The notes under the pieces: model-generated
Databases searched by the model: none
What the model was told of the DNA's origin: nothing
Seen by the model: the letters and a program-made list of their open reading frames with translations, nothing else
Program-made: the position numbers and the translations under genes
DNA from: CAYYED01 sp964470785
Lineage (GTDB): Bacteria; Patescibacteriota; Minisyncoccia; Minisyncoccales; PEYH01
Direction: 5' to 3'
DNA: 11,481 nt
NCBI GenBank assembly: GCA_964470785.1
Contig: CAYYED010000046.1
Span: 1-11,481, forward strand
Shown: positions 6,157 to 11,481 of the stretch, one piece after another
Position numbering within the stretch: position 1 is the first letter of the stretch
Layout of the letters: every line of letters starts with the position of its first letter

Positions 6157-6630
6157 ATGAAAACCAAATGGTCGTTTCTAACCGAGGAGTACGTTAATGA
6201 ATTCTGTAAACCCGGGAAAGGAAAGGAAACATGCCGCTATCTGACGATGAGTCCTGACGGTTGGGACTGCGAGAAAGGCACTTCTCTAGGCCGGCAACTT
6301 GACGAAAGGGTGGAAGCAAACACCATGAACGCCCAAGGAGACAATTGCCCCGGCGCCATCGGCCTCCTATGTGAGGGGAAATTGATAGGCGATCTGAAAG
6401 GGAAGAGAGTTTTCCACGAGGAGAATATGCCGTCCTACCAGGTCAAGGGAACCGTTAAGAAGCTGACCATAGTCGATGGGATGCTGTATCTTGAAGCCAA
6501 GTGGGATGATGGAAACGAGTTTACACCGTCAATCGTCTTGGGCTACATATCATTATACAGTAATGGCGGTAATGTCATCGTCTCCGCTACTTTCCCCGGC
6601 GGTAACCACTGGACATTCTATTCTAATTGA
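6157..6630 (+). CDS. Cys-containing small protein of unknown function
   Basis: This 157-residue protein starts at the ATG at 6157, chosen because AAAGGAGG (6145-6152) sits just upstream; an in-frame GTG at 6121 lies on the promoter and is less likely. I cannot assign a function. Five cysteines fall in the N-terminal half (C17, C26, C38, C64, C72), suggesting metal binding or disulfides, and the C-terminal half (about 95-157) alternates hydrophobic and polar residues like a beta domain. There is no signal peptide or membrane helix. Similar short Cys-rich proteins with a GDNC element are, from memory, frequent in CPR genomes. The gene is visibly richer in G+C than the R-M genes and has an unusually good promoter, ribosome site and terminator, so it looks like a well-expressed single-gene unit of different origin. 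Confidence 0.8.
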   Translation: MKTKWSFLTEEYVNEFCKPGKGKETCRYLTMSPDGWDCEKGTSLGRQLDERVEANTMNAQGDNCPGAIGLLCEGKLIGDLKGKRVFHEENMPSYQVKGTVKKLTIVDGMLYLEAKWDDGNEFTPSIVLGYISLYSNGGNVIVSATFPGGNHWTFYSN

Positions 6631-6662
6631 TGATAGACGCATCAGTCCAAATTTGGGGGCAG

Positions 6663-6699
6663 AGGTCTCTTACCAGCCAGGTAAGAGACCTTTCTATTT
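6663..6699 (+). terminator. Strong intrinsic terminator
   Basis: AGGTCTCTTACC (6663-6674) pairs perfectly with GGTAAGAGACCT (6680-6691) around a 5-base loop and is followed by TTCTATTTG. It lies 33 bases after the stop of the gene at 6157-6630. Confidence 0.85.
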
Positions 6700-6923
6700 G
6701 TAATGCTTTTTCAAAATAAGACACTTCGACATACCCTTAAGTAGTGTCTCATTTGTTTCATTTTAGCCGACCGAGACGCGTGGTTGTACCACTTCCCAAA
6801 CGACCCAAATCTCCTCTTAACTGGCAGGTTCAAGGCCGACTTGGGGAGCACCCATGTGCTAATTCAAAAGACGAGGGGCGTCAAAAATCACCTTTATTAA
6901 AAAGGTGATTTTTGGTTTTCAAA
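6700..6923. other. Gene-free spacer before R-M module 2
   Basis: No supported gene. It holds a small inverted repeat AGACACT/AGTGTCT (6719-6725 and 6743-6749) and the large terminator-like hairpin at 6882-6914. The words before that hairpin (GACGAGGGGCGTCAAAAATC, 6870-6889) resemble the sequence before the gene at 11281. Confidence 0.5.
6882..6920 (+). terminator. Perfect 14-bp hairpin, terminator-like
   Basis: CAAAAATCACCTTT (6882-6895) pairs exactly with AAAGGTGATTTTTG (6901-6914), followed by GTTTTC. It could stop transcription in either direction and insulates module 2 from upstream genes; no gene ends close by. Confidence 0.75.
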
Positions 6924-7062
6924 ATTTTTTTGCGGGGCTGTCATATTTTTATTTGTGCTTGCTCCAGCTCTCCCATGCGCGGGCAACGACAAGGGACTCC
7001 CTTAATATAGTATATGACAATTTGGAATATAACACAATGGAATATACAATATAAGTAAAGAT
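6924..7062 (+). promoter_or_regulatory. Conserved control region upstream of Xre-REase operon 2
   Basis: This is the second copy of the region described at 440-568. The shared features are TTTTTTTGCGGGGCT at the left edge, GCGCGGGCAAC (about 6977-6987), and a nearly identical last 49 bases with the TGGAATATA direct repeat at 7023-7031 and 7038-7046. The left partner of the GGGCAAC stem is degraded here, so the hairpin is less likely to matter than the direct repeat. Confidence 0.65.
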
Positions 7063-7284
7063 ATGTCCAAAGCAATTTACTCAAAGGATCATAAATATGT
7101 TGTTGAGCAATTAAAAAGAGCTCGCAAAGAAGCCGGACTTGAGCAGTCCGAAGTTGCCAAGGCGCTCGGGCGGACGCAATCTTATGTTTCAAAAGTTGAA
7201 TCCGGGCAAAGGCGTATTGATGTTGTTACGCTTAAAGAATTCGCCAAAATTTATAAAAAGGATATAAGTTTTTTTATTAGATAA
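7063..7284 (+). CDS. Xre-family HTH regulator of R-M module 2
   Basis: This 73-residue Xre protein is a close paralogue of the one at 569-790 (63 of 73 residues identical). The recognition helix (about 39-48) is unchanged, so both proteins should bind the same operator and could cross-regulate both modules. The differences lie mainly in helix 1 and the last residues (DISFF in place of PLDFF). It is probably co-transcribed with the endonuclease gene two bases downstream. The role as a controller of endonuclease expression is inferred from position. Confidence 0.9.
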   Translation: MSKAIYSKDHKYVVEQLKRARKEAGLEQSEVAKALGRTQSYVSKVESGQRRIDVVTLKEFAKIYKKDISFFIR

Positions 7285-7286
7285 TT

Positions 7287-7988
7287 ATGAATTTAAAGAT
7301 ACTCAAAACAAAACTCCAGCAAATAAAAAAAGCAGGTTTTGTAAGGACTCATCGCCGTGGCGATACTGGAATTGGCAAAACATTAGAAGATTTATTGGGA
7401 ATTAAGGAAAATAATATACCGCTACCGGATGTAGGAGAAATCGCGGAGTTAAAATCGTATCGCAAAAACGCAAAATCGATGATGACTTTATTTACGCTTG
7501 AGCCCCTCCCGAAAGGCGGCGACCGGGACCGCTTATTACTTGATAATTTTGGATATTCAAAAAGAGATAATCAGAGATCTAAAGAATTGCACAGCACTCT
7601 TTCATGTAAAAGATACAACAATCAAAACCTAAAACTATCGGTTGAAAAAGATAAAATTAGAGTTAATGGAAAGGGTAGAAGGTTGAATATATTTTGGGAT
7701 ATAGAGTCTCTTCAAAACAAATTTGAAGAAAAATTACCGGCTCTTGTTTATGTCTTAGCGGATACCAAAATTATTAAAGGCGTTGAACATTTTTATTTTA
7801 ATGAAGCTTATCTCTTAGAAGATTTTGATTTTGAATTATTTAAAAAAAGAGTCAAAGCCGATGATATAGTTGTTGATTTCAGAATGTATTATCGCCCAAA
7901 TGGTTCTGTTAGAAATCACGGCACTGGCTTTAGGGTGAAAATTAAGAAAATTGACGACTGTTTCTCTAAAAGGACAAAGTTAATTTAA
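7287..7988 (+). CDS. MvaI/BcnI-family type II restriction endonuclease
   Basis: This 233-residue protein is recognisable as an MvaI/BcnI-type enzyme (PF15515) from its N-terminal block: GDTGIGKTLEDLLGI (25-39), PDVG (47-50) and AELKSYRK (53-60), followed by SMMTLFTLEP (64-73). E34, D48, E54 and K56 fit the active-site pattern of this family, in which single-chain monomers cut CCNGG-type sites (MvaI CCWGG, BcnI CCSGG). The length is typical. A related CCNGG-like target is likely but not proven. It starts two bases after the Xre gene, and its stop codon overlaps that of the convergent LexA-MTase (shared TTAA at 7985-7988). The cut would be blocked by the partner methyltransferase. MvaI and BcnI are normally paired with N4-cytosine enzymes, in keeping with that neighbour. 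Confidence 0.9.
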   Translation: MNLKILKTKLQQIKKAGFVRTHRRGDTGIGKTLEDLLGIKENNIPLPDVGEIAELKSYRKNAKSMMTLFTLEPLPKGGDRDRLLLDNFGYSKRDNQRSKELHSTLSCKRYNNQNLKLSVEKDKIRVNGKGRRLNIFWDIESLQNKFEEKLPALVYVLADTKIIKGVEHFYFNEAYLLEDFDFELFKKRVKADDIVVDFRMYYRPNGSVRNHGTGFRVKIKKIDDCFSKRTKLI

Positions 7989-9850
7989 TCTTTTCGAAGT
8001 ATTACAATGCTTTCTTTTGTCATTGTTTCCTCGAGCTCACCCACAATGTTTGTAGGCGATGTTTTGATAGGCATTCTTTTTCCCGGAATGTTTCTGACAA
8101 AAATGTCTTCACAAGTAAATCCAATTTTTTGAGCTAGTTCAGCGATAATAAAATCAGTCGGTATTCTAACTTGTTTGACGAGTCGGTTGCCTATTACAAT
8201 ACAAAAATACTTCTTAGGTTTAAGTATTTTGTATGCCCTTGCTAAGCAATCATTTAGGCCGATATAAAAACTTAAAACATCTTTTGCTCTTTTTTCATCT
8301 TTGTTTGCAATTTTCTTTATAGATTCTGAAAGATAATTTGAAGTAAGAGAATAAACTAATTCTTTTACAGCCCTTCCGCCTAATAATTCGTTATCCACGC
8401 CTGATGCATTGTCTGGATCTTCAAAAATATCTATCCATTGCGCTGAAAGCCGAGAAAATTGCCCGTAGGCAACCGTTGTTCTGCTATCACCATAAGGCGG
8501 AGAAGTAATAATGCAATCAATAGATTTTGCTTTAATCCCGTTATCTTTTGAGGAATCTCCCAGTATAATTTTGGCCCATGTATTTTTATCAACATCTCGA
8601 TAAAATTCTTCCATACCTTTTATATTAGTTCCCGTTTTCTGCTTAAAAATTTCTAAAACATTGGGATTATATTTTTCTAATTCTTCTTTTTTAATTCTCA
8701 CAAGTTTAAATTCACCATTCTTTGTATTTGACGCTTTTCTGACGGTTTCGCTGAAAGCAATCAAGAAAAAATCTTGGATTTTTTTGTCTTTTATTTCCTT
8801 GATCGCTTTTTTAATTTTGGCTAATTCAGTAATTACTTTGTCTTTAAACCAAAAATCCAGATTTTTAAATTTTGGTTTTTCTATCTCGTTATTTTTAATT
8901 TTATTAACCCTTGTTAAAAGTTTAATATATTCTCTCAAAAGTAGTTGAGGATTTATAGGAGTAGTTTTTACTTTAGCTAAAAATATGGCTAAAGGATTGA
9001 GATCAATACCGTAGGAGTTACGATGTAATACTTTACTTTCAACTAAGGCAGTGCCGGAGCCACAAAAAATATCGCAGATAGTATCGCCCTGTTTGCTGTA
9101 AGTAAGGAGTAGTCGTCGTGCAACTTGAGGAATAAACATTGCCGGATAAGTATGGAGCCCGTGAGTATATGGTTTTGTTTTAGCTCCATTGAAGTCCCAA
9201 GAATAATCAATCCTTCTTTGTAGTTTATGGTCTGAGGCTTTTTCTCTTTCAGTTTGTCTCTCAAAATTTCTGATTATTTTTACTACAAGTCCTCTTATTT
9301 CTAATTCTTTTGTGTAAATTGGAAAAAGTGAAGGATTGGCGGGTTGCAATCTAAATCTATCTTTTTCGCGATAGATTTTTTTCAAGGTAGCTTCATTATC
9401 ATTAACAATCGCCACAATCGTTTGTCCATTGTCCGCAGTGGGCTGCTGTCTTATTACAACAATATCGCCGTCAAAAATTCCTTCATCAATCATACTATTT
9501 CCCTGGACGCGCAACGCGTAATGGTTGCCAAATTTTCCGATTTCATTTTTAGTCACTGTAATTGTATCATCGGGCACTTCTATTGCCTCAATGGGTTGCC
9601 CAGCAGCAATAGTACCAACAATAGGAACCTCTATTGTTTCTTTTTCTTTTATTGGCGAGACCGAGCGCGGTTGATTGTATTCTTTTTGCAAATACCCGGC
9701 TTCTTGTAATTTTCTTACATGATAATGAGCCGTTGAGATTGAAGAAATCCCTAAATTATCCCTTATTTCTTTCAAAGAAGGGGAGTATTTATTTTTTTTC
9801 TTGTAGGATTTAATAAAATCAAGGACTTGTTTTTGGCGTTTAGTAATCAT
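7985..9850 (-). CDS. LexA repressor fused to N4/N6 amino-DNA methyltransferase
   Basis: This 621-residue frame again encodes two complete proteins. Residues 1-195 are LexA: winged HTH (about 1-66), cleavage pair A83-G84 (AAGQP), catalytic S119 (GNSMID) and K157 (ATLKK). After a charged linker (about 196-212) comes an amino-methyltransferase: a HGLHTYPAMFIPQ block (230-242), the AdoMet loop DIFCGSGT (260-267), a Lys-rich insert of about 150 residues, and the catalytic TSPPY (449-453) with a C-terminal beta region to about 588. Motif order (AdoMet loop before TSPPY) is alpha-like. TSPPY together with an MvaI/BcnI partner favours N4-methylcytosine over N6-methyladenine. There is no internal Met near the junction, so the MTase cannot easily be made alone. 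Its stop overlaps the endonuclease stop. Confidence 0.94.
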   Translation of the reverse strand: MITKRQKQVLDFIKSYKKKNKYSPSLKEIRDNLGISSISTAHYHVRKLQEAGYLQKEYNQPRSVSPIKEKETIEVPIVGTIAAGQPIEAIEVPDDTITVTKNEIGKFGNHYALRVQGNSMIDEGIFDGDIVVIRQQPTADNGQTIVAIVNDNEATLKKIYREKDRFRLQPANPSLFPIYTKELEIRGLVVKIIRNFERQTEREKASDHKLQRRIDYSWDFNGAKTKPYTHGLHTYPAMFIPQVARRLLLTYSKQGDTICDIFCGSGTALVESKVLHRNSYGIDLNPLAIFLAKVKTTPINPQLLLREYIKLLTRVNKIKNNEIEKPKFKNLDFWFKDKVITELAKIKKAIKEIKDKKIQDFFLIAFSETVRKASNTKNGEFKLVRIKKEELEKYNPNVLEIFKQKTGTNIKGMEEFYRDVDKNTWAKIILGDSSKDNGIKAKSIDCIITSPPYGDSRTTVAYGQFSRLSAQWIDIFEDPDNASGVDNELLGGRAVKELVYSLTSNYLSESIKKIANKDEKRAKDVLSFYIGLNDCLARAYKILKPKKYFCIVIGNRLVKQVRIPTDFIIAELAQKIGFTCEDIFVRNIPGKRMPIKTSPTNIVGELEETMTKESIVILRKD

Positions 9851-9852
9851 AG

Positions 9853-9917
9853 GTTTGACTTTCTATTTAGTTTCGATTATACTTTAAGTATATAGAAACT
9901 TTTTAGAAAGGTCAAAC
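9853..9917. promoter_or_regulatory. 65-bp near-palindrome forming a two-way promoter
   Basis: Minus strand: TTGACC (9915-9910), 17 bases, TATACT (9892-9887), driving the LexA-MTase. Plus strand: TTGACT (9855-9860), 17 bases, TATACT (9878-9883), driving rightward transcription. Nested inverted pairs are GTTTGAC/GTCAAAC (9853-9859, 9911-9917), CTTTCTA/TAGAAAG (9859-9865, 9904-9910), AGTTTC/GAAACT (9869-9874, 9895-9900) and TATACTT/AAGTATA (9878-9884, 9886-9892). The dyad covers both promoters, so a bound dimer at the centre would block both. The LexA domain is the natural candidate. Confidence 0.75.
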
Positions 9918-9938
9918 AGGAAATTATCCCCAACTATT

Positions 9939-10106
9939 ATGTTTGTAAATGCAATCGAAAAAGTGGCCGATTATACACGTGGCCCACATACAATAACAAG
10001 AGAATACGATAATAATATTGTCGTGCATAGTGCAGCAACATTATTTTTTGTCAATGAACTTGGCCACGCTGTAACCTGTAAACACGTTGCTGTATTGATA
10101 GCGTAG
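9939..10106 (+). pseudogene. Short fragment resembling the start of a trypsin-like serine protease
   Basis: This 55-codon frame starts at ATG 9939 and stops at TAG 10104-10106. It contains SAATLFFVNE (31-40) followed by AVTCKHVA (44-51), which resembles the strand and catalytic-histidine loop of trypsin/HtrA-like peptidases (H49 being the candidate catalytic His). The Asp and Ser parts of the triad are absent, so it is probably a truncated remnant; it could also be a very small intact gene. It lies downstream of the rightward half of the two-way promoter at 9853-9917 and may be transcribed from it. No good ribosome binding site is visible (an AGGA at 9918-9921 is too far). The family call is from motif memory and moderate in strength. 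Confidence 0.45.
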
Positions 10107-10389
10107 GCCGACCAAGTAAACAAAAACTTTTAGCAATTCAAAACTGAAAAAGATATCTTGGTAGAAATGGGGTAGAAATGGGGTCAGGAGCAATTTATTT
10201 TGGAACGAAGCATGATTGAATTATTTTTCCGGAAGTTTTTTCCGTTTTCCGGAAGTTTAACTCCCGGAAAACTCCCGGAAAACAAGCCCCTTGTGCTTAC
10301 CCTGGGTAAGCACAAGCTCAAATGAGTAAAAAAATTGCTTTTTGAGGGGGTTTTTGGTAAGATAGGGTAAGATAATTAACAATAAAACT
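10107..10389. other. Spacer with REP-like word, CCGGAA repeats and a strong hairpin
   Basis: No gene. AAATGGGGTCAGGAGC (10176-10191) is the reverse form of words at 5929-6042, with a local duplication of TAGAAATGGGG just before it. Four TTCCGG/CCGGAA units occur in 10226-10272, where GTTTTCCGGAAGTT (10244-10257) is an inverted copy of AACTCCCGGAAAAC (10259-10272). A perfect 12-bp stem CTTGTGCTTACC/GGTAAGCACAAG spans 10290-10316 with loop CTG but no T tract. The element GCTTTTTGAGGGGGTTTTTG (10337-10356) recurs at 11224-11242. Confidence 0.6.
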
Positions 10390-10911
10390 ATGAACAAAAA
10401 CATAAAAGAAAACCTCGATAAAGGGATCTCCACTCCCTTAGGTCTCGGCATTGTCGTGGCTGTTGCTGTTGTAGTCGGGGTAATCGTTTGGTACGTCGCC
10501 CAAATACGGGTTCCCATCGCAGAACCAATGCCCACGCCTACGCCTACATCTAGCCCAACCCCAACCTTAACACCAACTTCCACTCCCACTCTCCAAGAAT
10601 TATATATAGAGATAGTTTCTCCTAACGGGGGAGAACAGTGGATAATTGGGGAGACACATGATATAAGATGGCATTGTGGATTTGGAGAGGGAAGTAATTT
10701 CGATATTTATGTAGTTAATGAATCTGAAAACCGCACGTTAATTGGCTCAATGGTTTCATGCCCATTAGAAAGATACACATGGAAAGTAGGAGATGATTGG
10801 GATAATAAAGAAAAAGTTTTTGGAGGGAAATATAAAATTGAATTTAGAGCGGTGGCTGGTTCGTCAATTCTACACGATGCAAGCGATGGCTATTTCAGTA
10901 TTATAGATTAG
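10390..10911 (+). CDS. Membrane-anchored surface protein with PF10342-like domain
   Basis: This 173-residue protein has a short basic N-terminus, one membrane helix (about 17-37, Val/Ala/Gly-rich), a Pro/Thr linker built of PT units (about 46-68) and a C-terminal beta domain (about 72-173) opening with IVSPNGGEQW (75-84) and an IRWHC strand. That opening is typical of the Ser/Thr-rich Kre9/KNH-like family (PF10342), found repeatedly in CPR surface proteins. The domain should face outside, held by the N-terminal anchor. C96 and C124 could form a disulfide. The precise role is unknown; cell-surface attachment or wall association is a family-level guess. The start at 10390 is followed at once by the expected topology, but no Shine-Dalgarno is seen; a weak -10 (GATAAT, 10371-10376) implies a very short leader. 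Confidence 0.85.
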   Translation: MNKNIKENLDKGISTPLGLGIVVAVAVVVGVIVWYVAQIRVPIAEPMPTPTPTSSPTPTLTPTSTPTLQELYIEIVSPNGGEQWIIGETHDIRWHCGFGEGSNFDIYVVNESENRTLIGSMVSCPLERYTWKVGDDWDNKEKVFGGKYKIEFRAVAGSSILHDASDGYFSIID

Positions 10912-11013
10912 TGTGTCAGGACTGGTGTGCCCCGATACGATTCTATGGGTTGTGAAACTTGTTGTCCAGGATTAACAAGTGCTTTATATCTTGAACTCAT
11001 GGGGAACATAGGT

Positions 11014-11036
11014 GGCGGGGAGTCTAACTTCCCGCC
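11014..11036. repeat. Second copy of the CGGGGAGT-CTA-ACTTCCCG palindrome
   Basis: GGCGGGGAGT (11014-11023) and ACTTCCCGCC (11027-11036) flank loop CTA. The core is identical to 5674-5692, and the arms are two bases longer here. Confidence 0.65.
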
Positions 11037-11070
11037 GCTTTAGGTTCCGATGTCGTCTATGATGCGGAGC

Positions 11071-11114
11071 TCCAAAAACAAAACTGCCTGCTTTGGGGCA
11101 GTTTTGTTTTTGGA
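11071..11114. terminator. Perfect 18-bp bidirectional terminator
   Basis: TCCAAAAACAAAACTGCC (11071-11088) is the exact complement of 11097-11114, with an 8-base loop. The stem's far arm is T-rich on both strands, so it can end transcripts from either side. It is the likely end of the transcript from 10390-10911. Confidence 0.8.
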
Positions 11115-11190
11115 TTTATGACAGGATGAGAAGTCTACACTTGGTCCGCTAAAGAGCCGAAGGGGGTCATATCCGTGGAGCAAGTATGTA

Positions 11191-11280
11191 CTCGGTTCAA
11201 GCGACCGAGAGGGGTCAAAAATCGCTTTTTGAGGGGTTTTTGTTTTATTAAATAATGTTTTTCTGATAATATTAATAAAT
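11191..11280 (+). promoter_or_regulatory. Structured leader and -10 element before the last gene
   Basis: A CTCGGT/ACCGAG stem (11191-11209) is followed by CAAAAA/TTTTTG (11216-11231), then GCTTTTTGAGGGGTTTTTG (11224-11242), also found before the gene at 10390. An extended -10 (TGATAATAT, 11264-11272) lies close to the ATG at 11281, implying a nearly leaderless mRNA. No Shine-Dalgarno sequence or clear -35 is seen. Confidence 0.35.
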
Positions 11281-11481
11281 ATGATGAAACGAATAACACT
11301 TGTCTCAACAATTATAACTATAGCTCTTATTTGTTTTTTTGTTCTTGTTATTAGTTTTGAGGATTGCGAAGGATGTTATTCGGCACCAGTAATGATCATT
11401 AGACTTATGATATGCGGATTGGTTATTATTATCGGCAGTATTTATTTCAGAACTAAATATCTTAAAACAGAATCTCTTATT
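11281..11481 (+). CDS. Two-helix membrane protein, 3' end beyond the window
   Basis: Sixty-seven codons are open to the window edge with no stop. The product begins MMKRITLVS and shows a hydrophobic helix at about 5-25, a short loop with a CxxC pair (C29, C32 in EDCEGCYS), and a second helix at about 36-57 followed by a basic segment (RTKYLK), giving an N-in, C-in topology by the positive-inside rule. I do not recognise the family. Either ATG at 11281 or 11284 could be the start. The CxxC in the outside loop could hold a metal or form a disulfide. Real coding is likely from the hydrophobic pattern, the open frame and the -10 element just upstream. Confidence 0.6.
   Translation, partial: MMKRITLVSTIITIALICFFVLVISFEDCEGCYSAPVMIIRLMICGLVIIIGSIYFRTKYLKTESLI

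Larger units (their letters stand above)
10912..11280. other. Spacer with hairpins and a terminator
   Basis: No supported gene. It contains ACTTGTT/AACAAGT (10957-10963 and 10974-10980), the GGCGGGGAGT/ACTTCCCGCC palindrome (11014-11036), the terminator at 11071-11114, and a CTCGGT/ACCGAG stem (11191-11209) before the final gene. The TTCAAG in that last loop is T-loop-like, but the rest does not fold as a tRNA. Confidence 0.55.

Noticed and set aside
7501..7535. GC-rich patch inside the MvaI/BcnI-like gene as an inserted repeat
   Set aside because: The frame is kept and the encoded loop lies between family motifs, so it may be ordinary variation; an alignment would be needed to claim an insertion.
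10257..10589. Gly/Val-rich open frame on the minus strand opposite the membrane protein gene
   Set aside because: Its repetitive sequence is the antisense of the Pro/Thr linker; the plus-strand protein has a clear domain layout.
11185..11215. Possible tRNA T-arm (CTCGGTTCAAG...)
   Set aside because: The loop length is wrong, there is no acceptor stem, anticodon arm or CCA end nearby.
1..11481. Avoidance of CCNGG sites as evidence of active module 2 restriction
   Set aside because: CCAGG, CCTGG, CCCGG and CCGGG sites are easy to find in the window, so no avoidance is visible; the window is too short to judge and methylation would make avoidance unnecessary.

Overview
The window looks like part of a genome from the Candidate Phyla Radiation (Patescibacteria, Parcubacteria-like). 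This is inferred from AT-rich genes separated by GC-rich hairpin-filled spacers, small CPR-type proteins (an 73-residue Xre regulator, a NYN/DUF88 protein, a membrane-anchored PF10342-like protein) and TGA used as a normal stop codon. No ribosomal or marker gene is present, so the assignment is tentative. The region is accessory DNA dominated by two restriction-modification (R-M) modules.

Module 1 spans about 440-4741. Its order is a 73-aa Xre/HTH regulator (569-790), a PD-(D/E)XK endonuclease candidate (800-1882), a convergent 520-aa fusion of a complete LexA to a complete cytosine-C5 DNA methyltransferase (1896-3458, minus), and, divergent from the fusion, a second PD-(D/E)XK-like protein (3647-4741) whose 3' end runs into a repeat. 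The module is bracketed by inverted copies of a composite repeat (247-439 and 4573-4908), which suggests a mobile cassette.

Module 2 spans about 6924-9850 and uses the same plan with different effectors: a near-identical Xre regulator (7063-7284), an MvaI/BcnI-family endonuclease (7287-7988), and a convergent 621-aa fusion of a complete LexA to an amino-MTase of the N4/N6 (TSPPY) type (7985-9850, minus). Its promoter lies in a 65-bp near-palindrome that reads as a good sigma70 promoter on both strands.

In both fusions the LexA part keeps the winged HTH, the Ala-Gly cleavage site and the Ser/Lys catalytic pair. The likely working model is that the methyltransferase doubles as a self-cleaving repressor, so modification (and perhaps restriction) could be tied to DNA damage. 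The reuse of one regulator chassis with two unrelated R/M pairs is the main discovery candidate here. The activity of these proteins and any link to RecA are inference.

Between and after the modules lie a NYN-domain protein (4991-5485), a GC-richer Cys-containing unknown gene with a near-consensus promoter (6157-6630), a short probable trypsin-like protease fragment (9939-10106), a membrane-anchored protein with a Pro/Thr linker (10390-10911), and the start of a two-helix membrane protein (11281 to the window end). The spacers 5486-6156, 6631-7062, 10107-10389 and 10912-11280 hold hairpins, terminators and short interspersed REP-like repeats but no convincing genes. I found no tRNA, rRNA, CRISPR array or intact transposase.
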